Positions 1-10,544 of a stretch of DNA of 64,000 bases are shown piece by piece. This stretch comes from Chaetoderma sp. LZ-2023a. Its lineage: Eukaryota > Mollusca > Caudofoveata > Chaetodermatida > Chaetodermatidae. The notes below the pieces were generated by a model. The model saw only the letters and a program-made list of their open reading frames with translations. It did no database searches and had not been told where the DNA came from. The translations under genes were made by a program, and so were the position numbers. Position 1 is the stretch's first letter. Every line of letters begins with the position of its first letter. The stretch lies in NCBI GenBank assembly GCA_034401795.1, contig CM067367.1, positions 56,949,108-57,013,107 of the forward strand. Direction: 5' to 3'.

Positions 1-527
1 TTAAACCTATCCTATTGAGCTAATATAGTCAGGTTTATTCGGTAACATGTCAGGCTCAAGCAATTAGAGCATGATCAGCGACCTCAGTGTAAAATTGATG
101 CTAGGGGAGAAGTGATGCAGATATATAATGTCGCTGTATAGTATTACCTAGCGTACTGCATTCTAGGGTTTTTATAAATAAAAAAACCATATTAACTAGA
201 ATGGCTACTTGCCATATACACAACTAACTAATACAGTGAGAACGATATATATCAAAGGTCATACGACCTTACGGTGCTTGTAGTTGAGAGTACCCACAGT
301 AAATAAGGATAATATTCACATAAAATGGAAAGCATAAAATTGCAGTCAGAAGGACCAGTAAGGTACCTATTAGGCATCAGTACCATATACGGAAATAATG
401 AAATATACAATAGTATAGCTACTTGAGTATCTATTGGTCTTCGGTACATTAAAAGTTCGTAAGTCACTGAAATTGATGCGTCTGTATGAAAATAGCGCAA
501 GATGGCACGATCTTTAATGTAGGGAAG

Positions 528-569
528 ATTTCCGCAGGCAGGTTTCTGCAAGCAGGTTTCCGCAGGCAG
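528..569. repeat. 14-bp direct repeat, three units
   Basis: Three adjacent near-identical 14-base units of the form GTTTCYGCARGCAG. This is a short local tandem duplication with no assigned role. Confidence 0.6.
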
Positions 570-2482
570 ACTATTGATGCGGCACACTCTCATAACAGTG
601 AAGAAGAACGGATAATAAGATGTCCATTAGATAGCCATTTAACTGATACATGATTTAAACATTTAAACAGTTTGTTGTAAAGTTTCCGTCCGGCGACGGT
701 GGTGTGAAAGTTGAAAGTTGCCCGTTAACAGGAAGGGCTAATGTCATAATTAATTATGCATGTACAATAACTGGGTACACGGTGCGGGATACATCACATA
801 GCTCTTGCAGCGCACCGAGCAGAGTCTCACCAGACTGTGGTCTAAATGTTAATCATCACATGCGACACGCAGCGTGGAACTTTAAATCCACATTTCAGCA
901 TGGTCGAAAGATCCGGCGAGTTATCCACCAAGAATCACCATCAGCTCTACATCCCATAGAATCACATCGGGCCTGCAAGGCCCATCTGCAGGAAATCTCC
1001 CTTAGGAAAGTCCGGATGCGGGAGTTCTTACTTTAATTTATTTTTGCCCCCTGGTGGCCATCCGGGAGCATCCAAAATTGTTGTATCGCGGAAAGTCGCT
1101 AAACTGCCCAACAGTGCAGGAGAACTCAATTCCAAATGGCACCGCGATGATGATCGATGGAACAGTTAGCAGTTATCCCTTGTCTGGCACTGCGCTGGTC
1201 CAGCAGTCTTCTTGACGGGTCGGCTTCCACGCCGATGATGCTCCTGATCTTCGATCTTTCGTCCCTTCTATACTACTAGTGACGTCAGAGGCAGGCGCTT
1301 CAGCAAATCAGTGGGCGAGCTATAGCCAATCAGCGTGCAGTTAGAAGTGGTGACGTGGCTATCACGTGAACAACACATCCCCCATTCAGTTAATGCATAC
1401 ACGCAATTACGACATCAAAAGCAATATTTTGGAAATAATTTAACGGGAGTTTTGTTGATAACTCAGCCATTTCTGGTCCGATTTTAAAATGTTAAAAAGC
1501 TTTGCATCCTCGTTTCATTTTGGTCCTGATCGGTACCAAGAACTACGAGAATAGCATGATTTAAGGAAATCACTCGGTACACTATAGGTATACACTTTCT
1601 CCAAATTCCGACACATGTTGTCAGGGAAGCTCTGACACACGCTCATGCACACTACGTGTTCTAACGGACTTAGCCATTTCTAATGAAAACCTCTCCCATA
1701 GGGCTTATTTACACATACCATCCTACTCAGGGTGTGTGCTTGGAGCGAATCCGGAAAGGATGTTCTGCACCCAGCCTCGCGGGGACGGTCCGTACCCGTC
1801 CGGTCGATTCGTGCTACAGTTTATAACTCTGATGAAATTATAACCTGATTCATGGTAAGTTATGTAAACACATCCATTATCCCGTAATGGATATGTTTTA
1901 CAGAAAATGGGATGAAAGGCCACAATAGTAACACAATGGTGGAGGTCATAGTACTGGGCAATATGATGCAGTTTTATAATGATTTATAATAGAAAGAAAT
2001 TATTAACCATGCGTGTCAAATAGATGTGACAGTTGTGGGAGGTAGCAATAATGAACGGCATAGGGTGATCATGCTAATAAAATAGTTTGTCAAGATGACT
2101 TAAGTGAAAGTGGTTGTAGCCGGATGGGTTATGTGGTTTAAAGAGCCTCTTTAGAAATGGTCTGATTTGACAGGCGACAGTCAATTGAATCCAGTTTGAA
2201 TGATATCAGACTCGGTGTTAATCGGGTGTGGTTTAGATGTGGTATATTAACTATTCTGCGTGCGTGTGTGCGTGCATGCGTGCGTGCCTGTGTGTGTTTA
2301 CACAGATGGATCATCGATGTCTAAACACGTGCGTGTTTAATAAAAGGGAGGCGTATGGAGGGCGTATATGTATTCGTGAGGTGTTCTATAAGAGCAAATA
2401 TTCCTTTAATTTGATAACCACGTTCATCTGTTCAACAATATGCGGCCACATCCAACACATTCCTCGAACAAATTTATCTTGA

Positions 2483-2557
2483 GCGCTCGAGATAATTATC
2501 TCGAGCGCTTGACATGATTATCTCGATCGCTTGATATAATTATTTCGAAAGCTCGAG
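2483..2557. repeat. cluster of palindromic TCGAG/ATAATTAT units
   Basis: Positions 2483-2508 form a perfect 26-base palindrome (arm GCGCTCGAGATAA). It is followed by two diverged units of similar size containing GATTATCTCGATCGC and ATAATTATTTCGAAAGC. The series could extrude hairpins or be a remnant of a fold-back element. No flanking target duplication was seen. Confidence 0.6.
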
Positions 2558-3340
2558 TTACTTTTTTTCCCGCAGACATAGCCCTTCAGGGCTTCCGTAA
2601 TCCCCTGAGTAATAGATGACGTCAAATTTTTTTAATCCACACCCGAAAGAGCCAAATGCATTCCTATCTATCGAAGTTGCTGTTCTGTATAATTGTTGCA
2701 CCCCGCCGATGTCAATACAATTACACAAAAAATTTGAATGCTCAGTTAGTGTCCCTATTCATCACAAAGGAAATATGTTTTCTTATTGTTTTTATTATTT
2801 AACTCGGTAGTTACAACATGTATTATTTTAAAAGTGCGGCTGTGCCAGACCTGTATCCAAAGAATTTAACTGACGCTTTTGGATGATCTTACATTAAATA
2901 GCAAATTCATTCTCTATCTGTTCGGGAGTATTCGCATTTCAATTTCCTTCACATTTCAATCCAGCGATACACCGGGGAAGATTTCATTTTCAAAACAAAA
3001 CAGGAACTTGGGAATAGCATTGAAAACGTATGCTATCGCATGCTGATCAAACGTCTGCGGTTTCTTTTAAATTTGATGTACAGAAACAGATATGAATATG
3101 GAGGACAGATAGCAAAGTGATTTTCTGGACACGAAATTGCGAATGCGGAAGAAGGATCACTAGTAAAAGTTAAAGGAGAAAACGCGCATACTTCCGACGG
3201 TTTTGCTGGAAAATGTAGTTTAAATAATTGTTCATAGAGACACGATGTCGTGATTTCCTTAAACAAACTATTTGGACTATTTGAATGATTAAAATTTAAA
3301 TCATCGTTAGAAGTCACCGGTTTTCGTCATTAAATTAAAG

Positions 3341-4388
3341 ATGGCGTCTTGCACATTGCAATTTCTAGGAAGCGTAGTAGTTGTTTTCCTAGTGTTTGCG
3401 ATGATAAATCTAGTTACATCTCATCGCAAATCTTCAGTTACCATTCCACATAATGTTCCCATTGGGCATGTGATTGGACAAATAAGATTATTTGGACAAC
3501 ATTGCAGATTACGTAGTTCGTATCATCCAATGCCCATGATGCCACAAACACATCATACTGATGACATGTTTGAGGAAGCACTATCAGATTTATTTGCACT
3601 TACATTGAGTGGTAAGATTGTTACAACAGACAGTGTTTCATCTTTAGCCAACCAAACCATCCATCTAACAGTGCATCATGTTCTAAATGACTTTGAGTGG
3701 CATGATTATCTAAAGGTGTCTATAAAAAATGTGCCGTCATTAACATTATCATTTCAGAAGAATCACTATACAGGCATTGTAGCAGAAGATGTTCCAGTTG
3801 GAACCATTGTTGATTTAAAAGACCAAGTCCATGCCTTTTTAATTCCAGAAAATGGACAGTGGAAGAGTGCTCCAGTTCATTACCGTGTTCAGAATTCAGA
3901 TTGTTTTGCGATTGAAGAAAATCCTTTAGTTGTTTCTCCAAATATAATGACAACATGTCAATTTAATAGAGACAACATATCTGTTTATCATATCAATATT
4001 GAAGCTGTCAGCGGTGATCTAAGTGCCCATGCAGATGCTGTTATATTTATTGAAGAACCAACTTTGTTGCGTTTTAAACCACTCAATGACTTAACTGTGG
4101 AGACCTTTCATGGAAGGCGCTCTAAACGAGCAACTGCTGCGCACTCTGTGGACGAAACTAGGGACAGTAACATAATCCTATTTTCCTTGCGCACAGGTAG
4201 TTTGGATACAGTCTCTCGTAGATATGTTCTTACGCAACAGTCAGTCTCGCCAGCTTTATTTGAAGTGAATGAGTTGTCCGGAAATGTTAGTCTGATTGAT
4301 GGCCAGATCCTTGATTATGACGCAGATCCTGCAAAGCGTCAGATAATCCTTACCTTTGACATAATTGATACAGACACCAGTGAAACAG
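3341..4388 (+). CDS. cadherin-like protein, first coding exon (partial gene)
   Basis: The exon encodes about 349 residues from an ATG and ends at a splice donor (AAACAG|GTGAGT) in phase 1. Residues 1-27 look like a signal peptide with a strongly hydrophobic core. The segment near residues 142-157 (YTGIVAEDVPVGTIV) and the segment near 325-345 (LDYDADP, followed by ILTFDIIDTD) resemble strands of cadherin repeats. RRSKR at 259-263 is a furin-type cleavage site, as in cadherins made with a prodomain. The product is therefore probably a secreted or type I membrane adhesion-like protein. No downstream exon of this gene is recognisable in the window, so the gene is incomplete here. The frame stays open for only 20 more bases past the donor, which supports splicing. 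The exact cadherin subfamily is not assigned. Confidence 0.6.
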
Positions 4389-4492
4389 GTGAGTGTCATA
4401 AGAGATGAATTGTGCTGTTCCCACCTCACCCCATCAATTTTTGTCCACCTGACGGGGTACTTTTGGTTAATGTTGCTGTTCTTTCACAATCC

Positions 4493-4532
4493 CTTAAATT
4501 TTGTGTGCATCCATACTCCTGCCACATATTCC

Positions 4533-4608
<76 letters not shown>

Positions 4609-4653
4609 GGAATATGTGGCAGGTGTGTGGTGTGGATGTATACAAAATTTAAG
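4493..4653. repeat. (TA)n tract between long inverted arms
   Basis: A pure TA repeat of about 70 bases lies between arms that are inverted copies of each other. The inner arm (GCCACATATTCCCC and its complement) is perfect, and similarity extends outward over about 40 bases to CTTAAATTTTG and its complement. The whole would fold into a large cruciform. It may be a small fold-back element expanded by TA slippage. Confidence 0.75.
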
Positions 4654-4656
4654 GTG

Positions 4657-4658
4657 TG

Positions 4659-4749
<91 letters not shown>
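4657..4749. repeat. second (TA)n microsatellite
   Basis: TA repeat interrupted twice by TTTA. It ends directly at the DIRS-like terminal repeat beginning at 4750. Open frames read through this tract are artefacts of the repeat. Confidence 0.85.
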
Positions 4750-4751
<2 letters not shown>

Positions 4752-4937
4752 CTCCTTCGATCAATACTTACCATTACATCACTTATTGATAACAGCACCC
4801 TTGGGTCTGTCACCTAAGAATCTTCTGACCTTTAAAGCTCTAACCAATTCTTGGAACCGGGTGCCCGTCCCAAACAAATGGGTACCTGTTACCATGCGCC
4901 AATTACTTTTGTTTGCATAGCAACAAGAGTAACACAC
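4750..4937 (+). mobile_element. diverged DIRS left terminal repeat (solo)
   Basis: It begins TTCTCCTTCGATCAATACT and aligns along its length with the left terminal repeat of copy Y that follows, including the GGAACCGGGT block and the ending TTTGCATAGCAACAAGAG. It differs at many positions and has small gaps. It is a fragment of a related, older DIRS subfamily with no coding region attached. Copy Y starts right after it. Confidence 0.7.
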
Positions 4938-5116
4938 TTCTCCTTCGATCAATACTCACCATTCTGTTACTTCTGATATACAGCTGGCCCTGACAGCGGC
5001 TCTAGGATTATAGACTTAGAAAGCTTTACCGACTCCTGGGAACCGGGTACTCGGCTCCCAACTGCCGAGCACCCGTTTACCATAGAGCTCATTCTTGTTT
5101 GCATAGCAACAAGAGC
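4938..5116 (+). repeat. left inverted terminal repeat of copy Y
   Basis: Starts TTCTCCTTCGATCAATAC and is the reverse complement of the right terminal repeat (about 18672-18842) over roughly 170 bases. The two ends differ only in their outermost parts, as is typical of DIRS elements. Confidence 0.85.
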
Positions 5117-5223
5117 AATACATGCTTTCTGCATTGAGGATTTTAGTGTTTTTTGTGAAAGAAAATCTAAGTCTTTAATCTGTGATAGTTTGTGTGTTCG
5201 TGAAAGGATTAACTAAGGATACT

Positions 5224-7566
5224 ATGGAGAATACCGCCGAAGATAACCAGGTTGTATTGTTCTTTATTATCCATAGTTAAAAGACTTAGGTCTCTAAATT
5301 TCGTTGTGTCGCATGTTCCAATTTCTGTCCCCATAGAATCTGGGACGTGTGCTAACAACGATATATGCCAGACGATCGCCTTCTTTAAACCCCAACAGGC
5401 GATCGGCAGATATGAAAATAGGTGTTTGCTACGGTATTTCTAACACGAATATCGGCTGACGTCGTTCTCCGTAGGATCCGAGCGGGTGACGTCACACCCG
5501 GTCGCTCAGATGTTTATGTGAAGAACAATTTTTCATTAATTCGCGCATCTTGTTCTGGGTGCTGCGTACTAAAAATGGTACCGGAAACTTTAGAATGATC
5601 AAGTTTATGTGCGATCACGATCGGTTTGCAATGATCGGTGGTTTCAAAATTCTTGAGTAGATGCGTGGTCTGCGGTTTTACCGTGTGATACAGCAGTTTG
5701 TTATACATTTTGTTGTTTTCTTCACATATCGTGCTGCGTTCGTTAGGAGTATAATTTATATTGATTAGTAAATATACCCTGAATGCTATGCGATATGATT
5801 CCTGGAGCCGTTACACATCCTGGAGGATCTATTATGGGTGTGTTGTGCCCGCCGCGTACTTGTCGTCATAATCAATGCGATCGTTGTTGTAACGTGGCGG
5901 GGTGGGGTGCGGGGAGGTTACGGTTAATTTATGAGTCAAATTATTTGAAAATTAATTGTCTGCCTTCCATCCGGGTCTCGTTCCGCTTGTTTATTGTAGG
6001 TTTGTGCTTATTTTATAGGCCAAGCCAGCCCCGCCATCATGTGACGACTGCCATAAGTTTGTCCGTGTAATGTTCAAGGACCATGTCTGTTTTATGTGTG
6101 CCCTGTGTAATATAGATCATAGGTGTAATGTTTGTGCAGTGTGGTCCGTCGAAACGATGGTTAAGTTCCTTTCCCAGAAGGACTTGGCTGGGTCTGACGC
6201 GGGGTCAGGCGGTCCGAGAGTAAATCGTGGAGCGCCCGGTTCGGCCGGTGCGGGTGCTCCACGTCCCCAGCTGGAGGTGGCGGAGATGGCACCGCCGGCG
6301 TGGTTTGGTCCGGCTCTGCAGGGTTTTTCTGCATAGCGTTCTGACCACGCTGGTGTCGTCCCTGCTACCAAAGGTTGGGGGGCAGTTTCTCCCCATGCCT
6401 GGTACGGATCCTGTCCTCGGACAGGATTCTGGACTGGTTACCGAGGGGGCCGTCTCGTACGGCCCCCTGGCAGTCCCGTCTGGCTTCGGCCAGACGGGTT
6501 TCTGTTTCTCTGCGGCCACCTCCGGGTGGTCCAGTAGCGGTGGCCGGTCCGTCAGGTGTGGGAGCCGTCCGCCAGGACGGTTCCACGGTTGACTCGTCTA
6601 GTGACGACTCTTCGGAGTCTGAAGACGAGGAGGCCGAGGAGGAGAGGTTGCTGCGGCCCGTGAAGCCGCAGGTGGAGAATATGGAGGTTGATTCCGTCCT
6701 AGACGGATCCGGCCTCCATTTGTCTGGTTTGGCGCAAGCCAGGTCAGCGGCTCCGCCTGTGGCTGAGGCAAATCCGTTACCGTGCACCGGTTCCGTGCGG
6801 CTTGGTTTGGCACCAGCCGTCACGGGAACGGGTGTGCCGAGCCGGGCGTGGTACTCACCTATCTCGCCTGGTCCGGCAGTCGGACGTGGGGTGCCGTGGG
6901 CGCCCGCGTCCGGCTATGGTTCCGCGACTGCTACGGGTCCGTACGGTTTTCCGTGTGGACCTACCCCATGGACCGGAGTGTTTCATGGGGTGGCGGCGGA
7001 ACCGTGTGGTACCGGAGTGCCTGGCGTGTCAGCCGTGGCTCCTTGCTGGGAGGCCGTGGCTGGCAGACCCGTGAGCACGTCAACGGGTGACGTGTTTGCG
7101 GGGGTGTCTTCATCGGAGGTAGATTGGTCAGATGCTCTGGCGTGGCTAGCCAGGGTTGACCCGTCTGTGGTTTCGGCCACGGCCGATGAAGATGCGCCCC
7201 GTCCGTCGGTTGCGTCGATCAGGACGGGGATTTTGCCCGCGGCCCGGATCCAGTCAGTGGGACTGGATCCACGGTTCATAGAATGGTTGGATGCTATTTA
7301 TAGCAAACAACTGATGACCAAGGGTCAGCTCCCTGCGGCCTCCAGGGAGGTGCGGGCAAGATGTCGTATTCCGCGGGGGGAATACGACAGGTATGGTGTA
7401 GTCCCGTCGGTCACGGAGTGACCGATGGGTACTGGGCGTCCAGAGTGCCGTGCCGGGTCACCCCGGTCCGGCACTTGTGGACAAGTCTCAGGTACACCAG
7501 GAAGAAGTCCTGTCCCTAGCGATGAGGGTGTGAGGGCAGCGATGAGCGCTGTCAACCACTCTTATC
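5224..7566 (+). pseudogene. gag of copy Y, 5' part (broken)
   Basis: Predicted exon 1 is 5224-5250 (nine codons starting MENTA), followed by a GT donor. The predicted acceptor TTTTATAG precedes exon 2 at 6019, which encodes a Cys-rich segment (CDDC, then CALC, then CNVC). Gag normally packages retrotransposon RNA. An extra T near 6328 shifts the frame relative to copy X. A 2-base loss at about 7419 creates a stop, and a further base is lost near 7520. The gene is then cut by copy X and resumes at 14395. The middle of the protein is rich in Pro, Gly and acidic Ser tracts. Confidence 0.8.
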
Positions 7567-7745
7567 TTCTCCTTCGATCAATACTCACCATTCTGTTACT
7601 TCTGATATACAGCTGGCCTTGACAGCGGCTCTAGGATTATAGACTTAGAAAGCTTTACCGACTCCTGGGAACCGGGTACCCGGCTCCCCACTGCCAAGTA
7701 CCCGTTTACCATAGAGCTCATTCTTGTTTGCATAGCAACAAGTGC
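7567..7745 (+). repeat. left inverted terminal repeat of copy X
   Basis: Nearly identical to the left repeat of Y and inverted relative to the repeat at about 14188-14358. The boundary with the Y gag is sharp at 7566/7567. Confidence 0.88.
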
Positions 7746-7843
7746 AATACATGCTTTTCGCATTAGGGATTTTAGTGTTTTTTAAAAAGATTCTAAGTCT
7801 TTAATCGGTGATAGTTTGTGCGCTAAAGGAATAACTAAGGACT

Positions 7844-10191
7844 ATGGAGAATACCGCCCAAGATAACCAGGTTGTATTGTTCTTTATATCCATAGTTAAA
7901 AGACTTAGGTCTCTAAATTTCGTTGTGTCGCATGTTCCAATTTCTAACCCCATAGAATCTGGGACGTGTGCTAGCAACGATATATGCCAGACGATCGCCT
8001 TCTTTAAACCCCAACAGGCGATCGGCAGATATGAAAATAGGTGTTTGCTACGGTATTTCTAACACGAATATCGGCTGACGTCGTTCTCCGTAGAATCCGA
8101 GCGGGTGACGTCACACCCGGTCACTCGGATGTTTATGTGAAGAAAAATTTTTTCATTAATTCGCGCATCTTGTTCTGGGTGCTGCGTACTAAAAAATGGT
8201 ACCGGAAACTTTAGAATGATCAAGTTTTTCGTGTGATCACGATCGGTTTGCAATGATCGGTGGTTTCAAAATTCTTGAGTAGATGCGTGGTCTGCGGTTT
8301 TACCGTGTGAGACAGCAGTTGTTTACATTTTGTTGTTTTCTTCACATATCGTGCTGCGTTCGTTAGGAGTATAATTTATATTGATTAGTAAATATACCCT
8401 GAATGCTATGCGATATGATTCCTGGAGCCGTTACACATCCTGTAGGATCTATTATGGGTGTGTTGTGCCCGCTGCGTTCTTGTCGTCATAATCAATGCGA
8501 TCGTTGTTGTAACGTGGCGGGGTGGGGTGCGGGAGGTTACGGTTAATTTATGAGTCAAAATATTTGAAAATTAATTGTCTGCCTTCCATCCGTGTCTCGT
8601 TCCGCTTGTTTATTGTAGGTTTGTGCTTATTTTATAGGCCAAGCCAGCCCCGCCATCATGTGACGACTGCCATAAGTTTGTCCGTGTAATGTTCAAGGAC
8701 CATGTCTGTTTTAGGTGTGCCCTGTGTAATATAGATCATAGGTGTAATGTTTGTGCAGTGTGGTCCGTCGAAACGATGGTTAAGTTCCTTGCCCAGAAGG
8801 ACTTGGCTGGGTCTGACGCGGGGTCAGGCGGTCCGAGAGGAAATCGTGGAGCGCCCGGTTCGGCCGGTGGGGGTGCTCCACGTCCCCAGCTGGAGGTGGC
8901 GGAGATGGCACCGCCGGCGTGGTTTGGTCCGGCTATGCAGGGTTTTCTGCATAGCGTTCTGCCCACGCTGGTGTCGTCCCTGCTACCAAAGGTTGGGGGG
9001 CAGTTTCTCCCCATGCCTGGTACGGATCCTGTCTTCGGACAGGATTCTGGACTGGTTACCGAGGGGGCCGTCTCGTACGGCCCCCTGGCGGGTCCGTCTG
9101 GCTTCGGCCAGACGGGTTCTGTCTCTCTGCGGCCACCTCCGGGTGGTCCAGTAGCGGTGGCCGGTCCGTCAGGTGTGGGAGCCGTCCGCCAGGTTTATTC
9201 GTCTAGTGACGGCTCTTCGGAGTCTGAAGACGATGAGGCCGAGGAGGAGAGGTTGCTGCGGCCCGTGAAGCCGCAGGTGGAGAATATGGAGGTTGATTCC
9301 GTCCTGGACGGAACCGGCCTCCATTTGTCTGGTTTGGCGCAAGCCAGGTCAGCGGCTCCGCCTGCAGCTGAGGCCAATCCGTTACCGTGCACCGGTTCCG
9401 CGCGGCTTGGTTTGTCACCAGCCGTCAGGGGAACCGGTGTGCCGGGCCAGGCGTGGTACTCACCTATCTCGCCTGGTCCGGCAGCCGGACATGGGGTGCC
9501 GTTGGCGCCCGTGGCCGGCTATGGTTCCGCGACGGTTACGGGTCCGTACGGTTTTCCGTGCGGACCTACCCCATGGACCGGAGTGTTTCATGGGGTGGCG
9601 GCGGAACCATGTGGTAGCGGAGTGCCTGGCGTGTCAGCCGTGGCTCCTGGCCGGGAGGCCATGGCTGGCAGACCCGTAAACATGTCAACGGGTGACGTGT
9701 TTGCGGGAGTATCTTCTTCGGAGTTAGACTGGTCTGATGCTCTGGCGTGGCTAGCCAGAGTTGACCCGTCTGTGGTTTCGGCCACGGCCGATGAAGATGC
9801 ACCCCGTCCGTCGGTTGCGTCGATTAGGACGGGGATTTTGCCCGCGGCCCGGATCCAGTCAGTGGGACTGGATCCACGGTTCATTGATTTGTTGGATGCT
9901 ATTTATAGCAAACAACTAATGACCAAGGGTCAGCTCCCTGCGGCCTCCAGGGAGGTGCGGGCAAGGTGCCGTATTCCGCGGGGTGAATACGACAGGTATG
10001 GTGTAGTCCCGTCGGTCACGGAGGATGACCGATGGGTACTGGGCGTCCAAAGTGCCGGTTCGGGTGGTCCCGGTCCGGCACTAGTGGATAAGGCCCAGGT
10101 ACACCAGGAAGAAGTCCTGGCCCTATGCGATGAGGGTGTGAGGGCAGCCATGAGCGCTGTCAATCACTCCTATCGTCTACTTCAGCGGTAA
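7844..10191 (+). CDS. Gag-like protein of copy X, spliced, C-terminally truncated
   Basis: Predicted as exon 1 at 7844-7870 (ATG, nine codons, ending at CAG|GT) joined in frame to exon 2 at 8638-10191 after the acceptor TTTTATAG. Splicing restores a Cys-rich N-terminus (CDDC, CFRCALC, CNVC followed by AVW) that the second family also has, which supports the intron. Without splicing the frame would begin at the internal ATG at 8689. The remainder is a long Pro/Gly/Ser-rich region with an acidic stretch (SSDGSSESEDDEAEEE) and a more ordered C-terminal half. A 271-bp deletion at about 10186 produces a premature stop, so the basic tail is lost. The intron (about 767 bp) contains CRE-like TGACGTCA motifs. 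Confidence 0.7.
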
Positions 10192-10487
10192 ATCTACAGC
10201 TAGAGCTAGTGCGGCAAGCGCACGCACTAGGGGCTGTGGGTAAGCCGCTAACAGTACAGCCTTCAAAGAAACAGAAAAAGCATAAGGGCAAGGCGAAAGC
10301 CAGGCCTATTGCGACGTCTGTTTCGGCTGGGTTTTCGGAGCCGCCGCCGGCGAAGAAACCCAGGAAGGCTGTAGAGGCGCCTACCCTCCCCAATGTTGCT
10401 CCGGACCGCCCTAGAGGTGGTAAGGGCAAGGGGAAGGGTAAGGGTAAGGCCTCAAAGGGCGGACAGAAGGGGCCGAAGCGTACCTGA
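10192..10487 (+). pseudogene. gag C-terminal remnant of copy X
   Basis: This piece encodes the Lys/Gly-rich end of Gag (KKQKKHKGKAKA, then GKGKGKGKASKG, ending KRT) that the deletion has separated from the rest. Such a basic tail is suited to nucleic-acid binding. In this copy its frame is the same as that of the downstream RT, separated by the UGA at 10485-10487. Confidence 0.7.
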
Positions 10488-10544
10488 GGGTACGCAAGCT
10501 CCCTTCATATCCGCCTGGACCGCACCTGTGCGACAGGAACAGCG

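Larger units (their letters stand above)
1..3340. other. 5' flank, no gene recognised
   Basis: About 3.3 kb of AT-rich sequence with only short open frames that match nothing I recognise. It holds a small direct repeat near 528-569, a (GT/GC)-rich stretch near 2256-2300 and a cluster of palindromic units at 2483-2557. The promoter and 5' UTR of the cadherin-like gene presumably lie in the last few hundred bases, but I see no distinct core promoter motif. Confidence 0.5.

Noticed and set aside
4365..4920. Long open frames made of repeating Tyr-Ile through the TA tracts
   Set aside because: Products of translating a microsatellite in several frames; no start context or domain.
6375..7421. Long plus-strand frame in the Y gag taken as a separate gene
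   Set aside because: It is the gag frame after the frameshift, joined to an out-of-frame start; not an independent gene.
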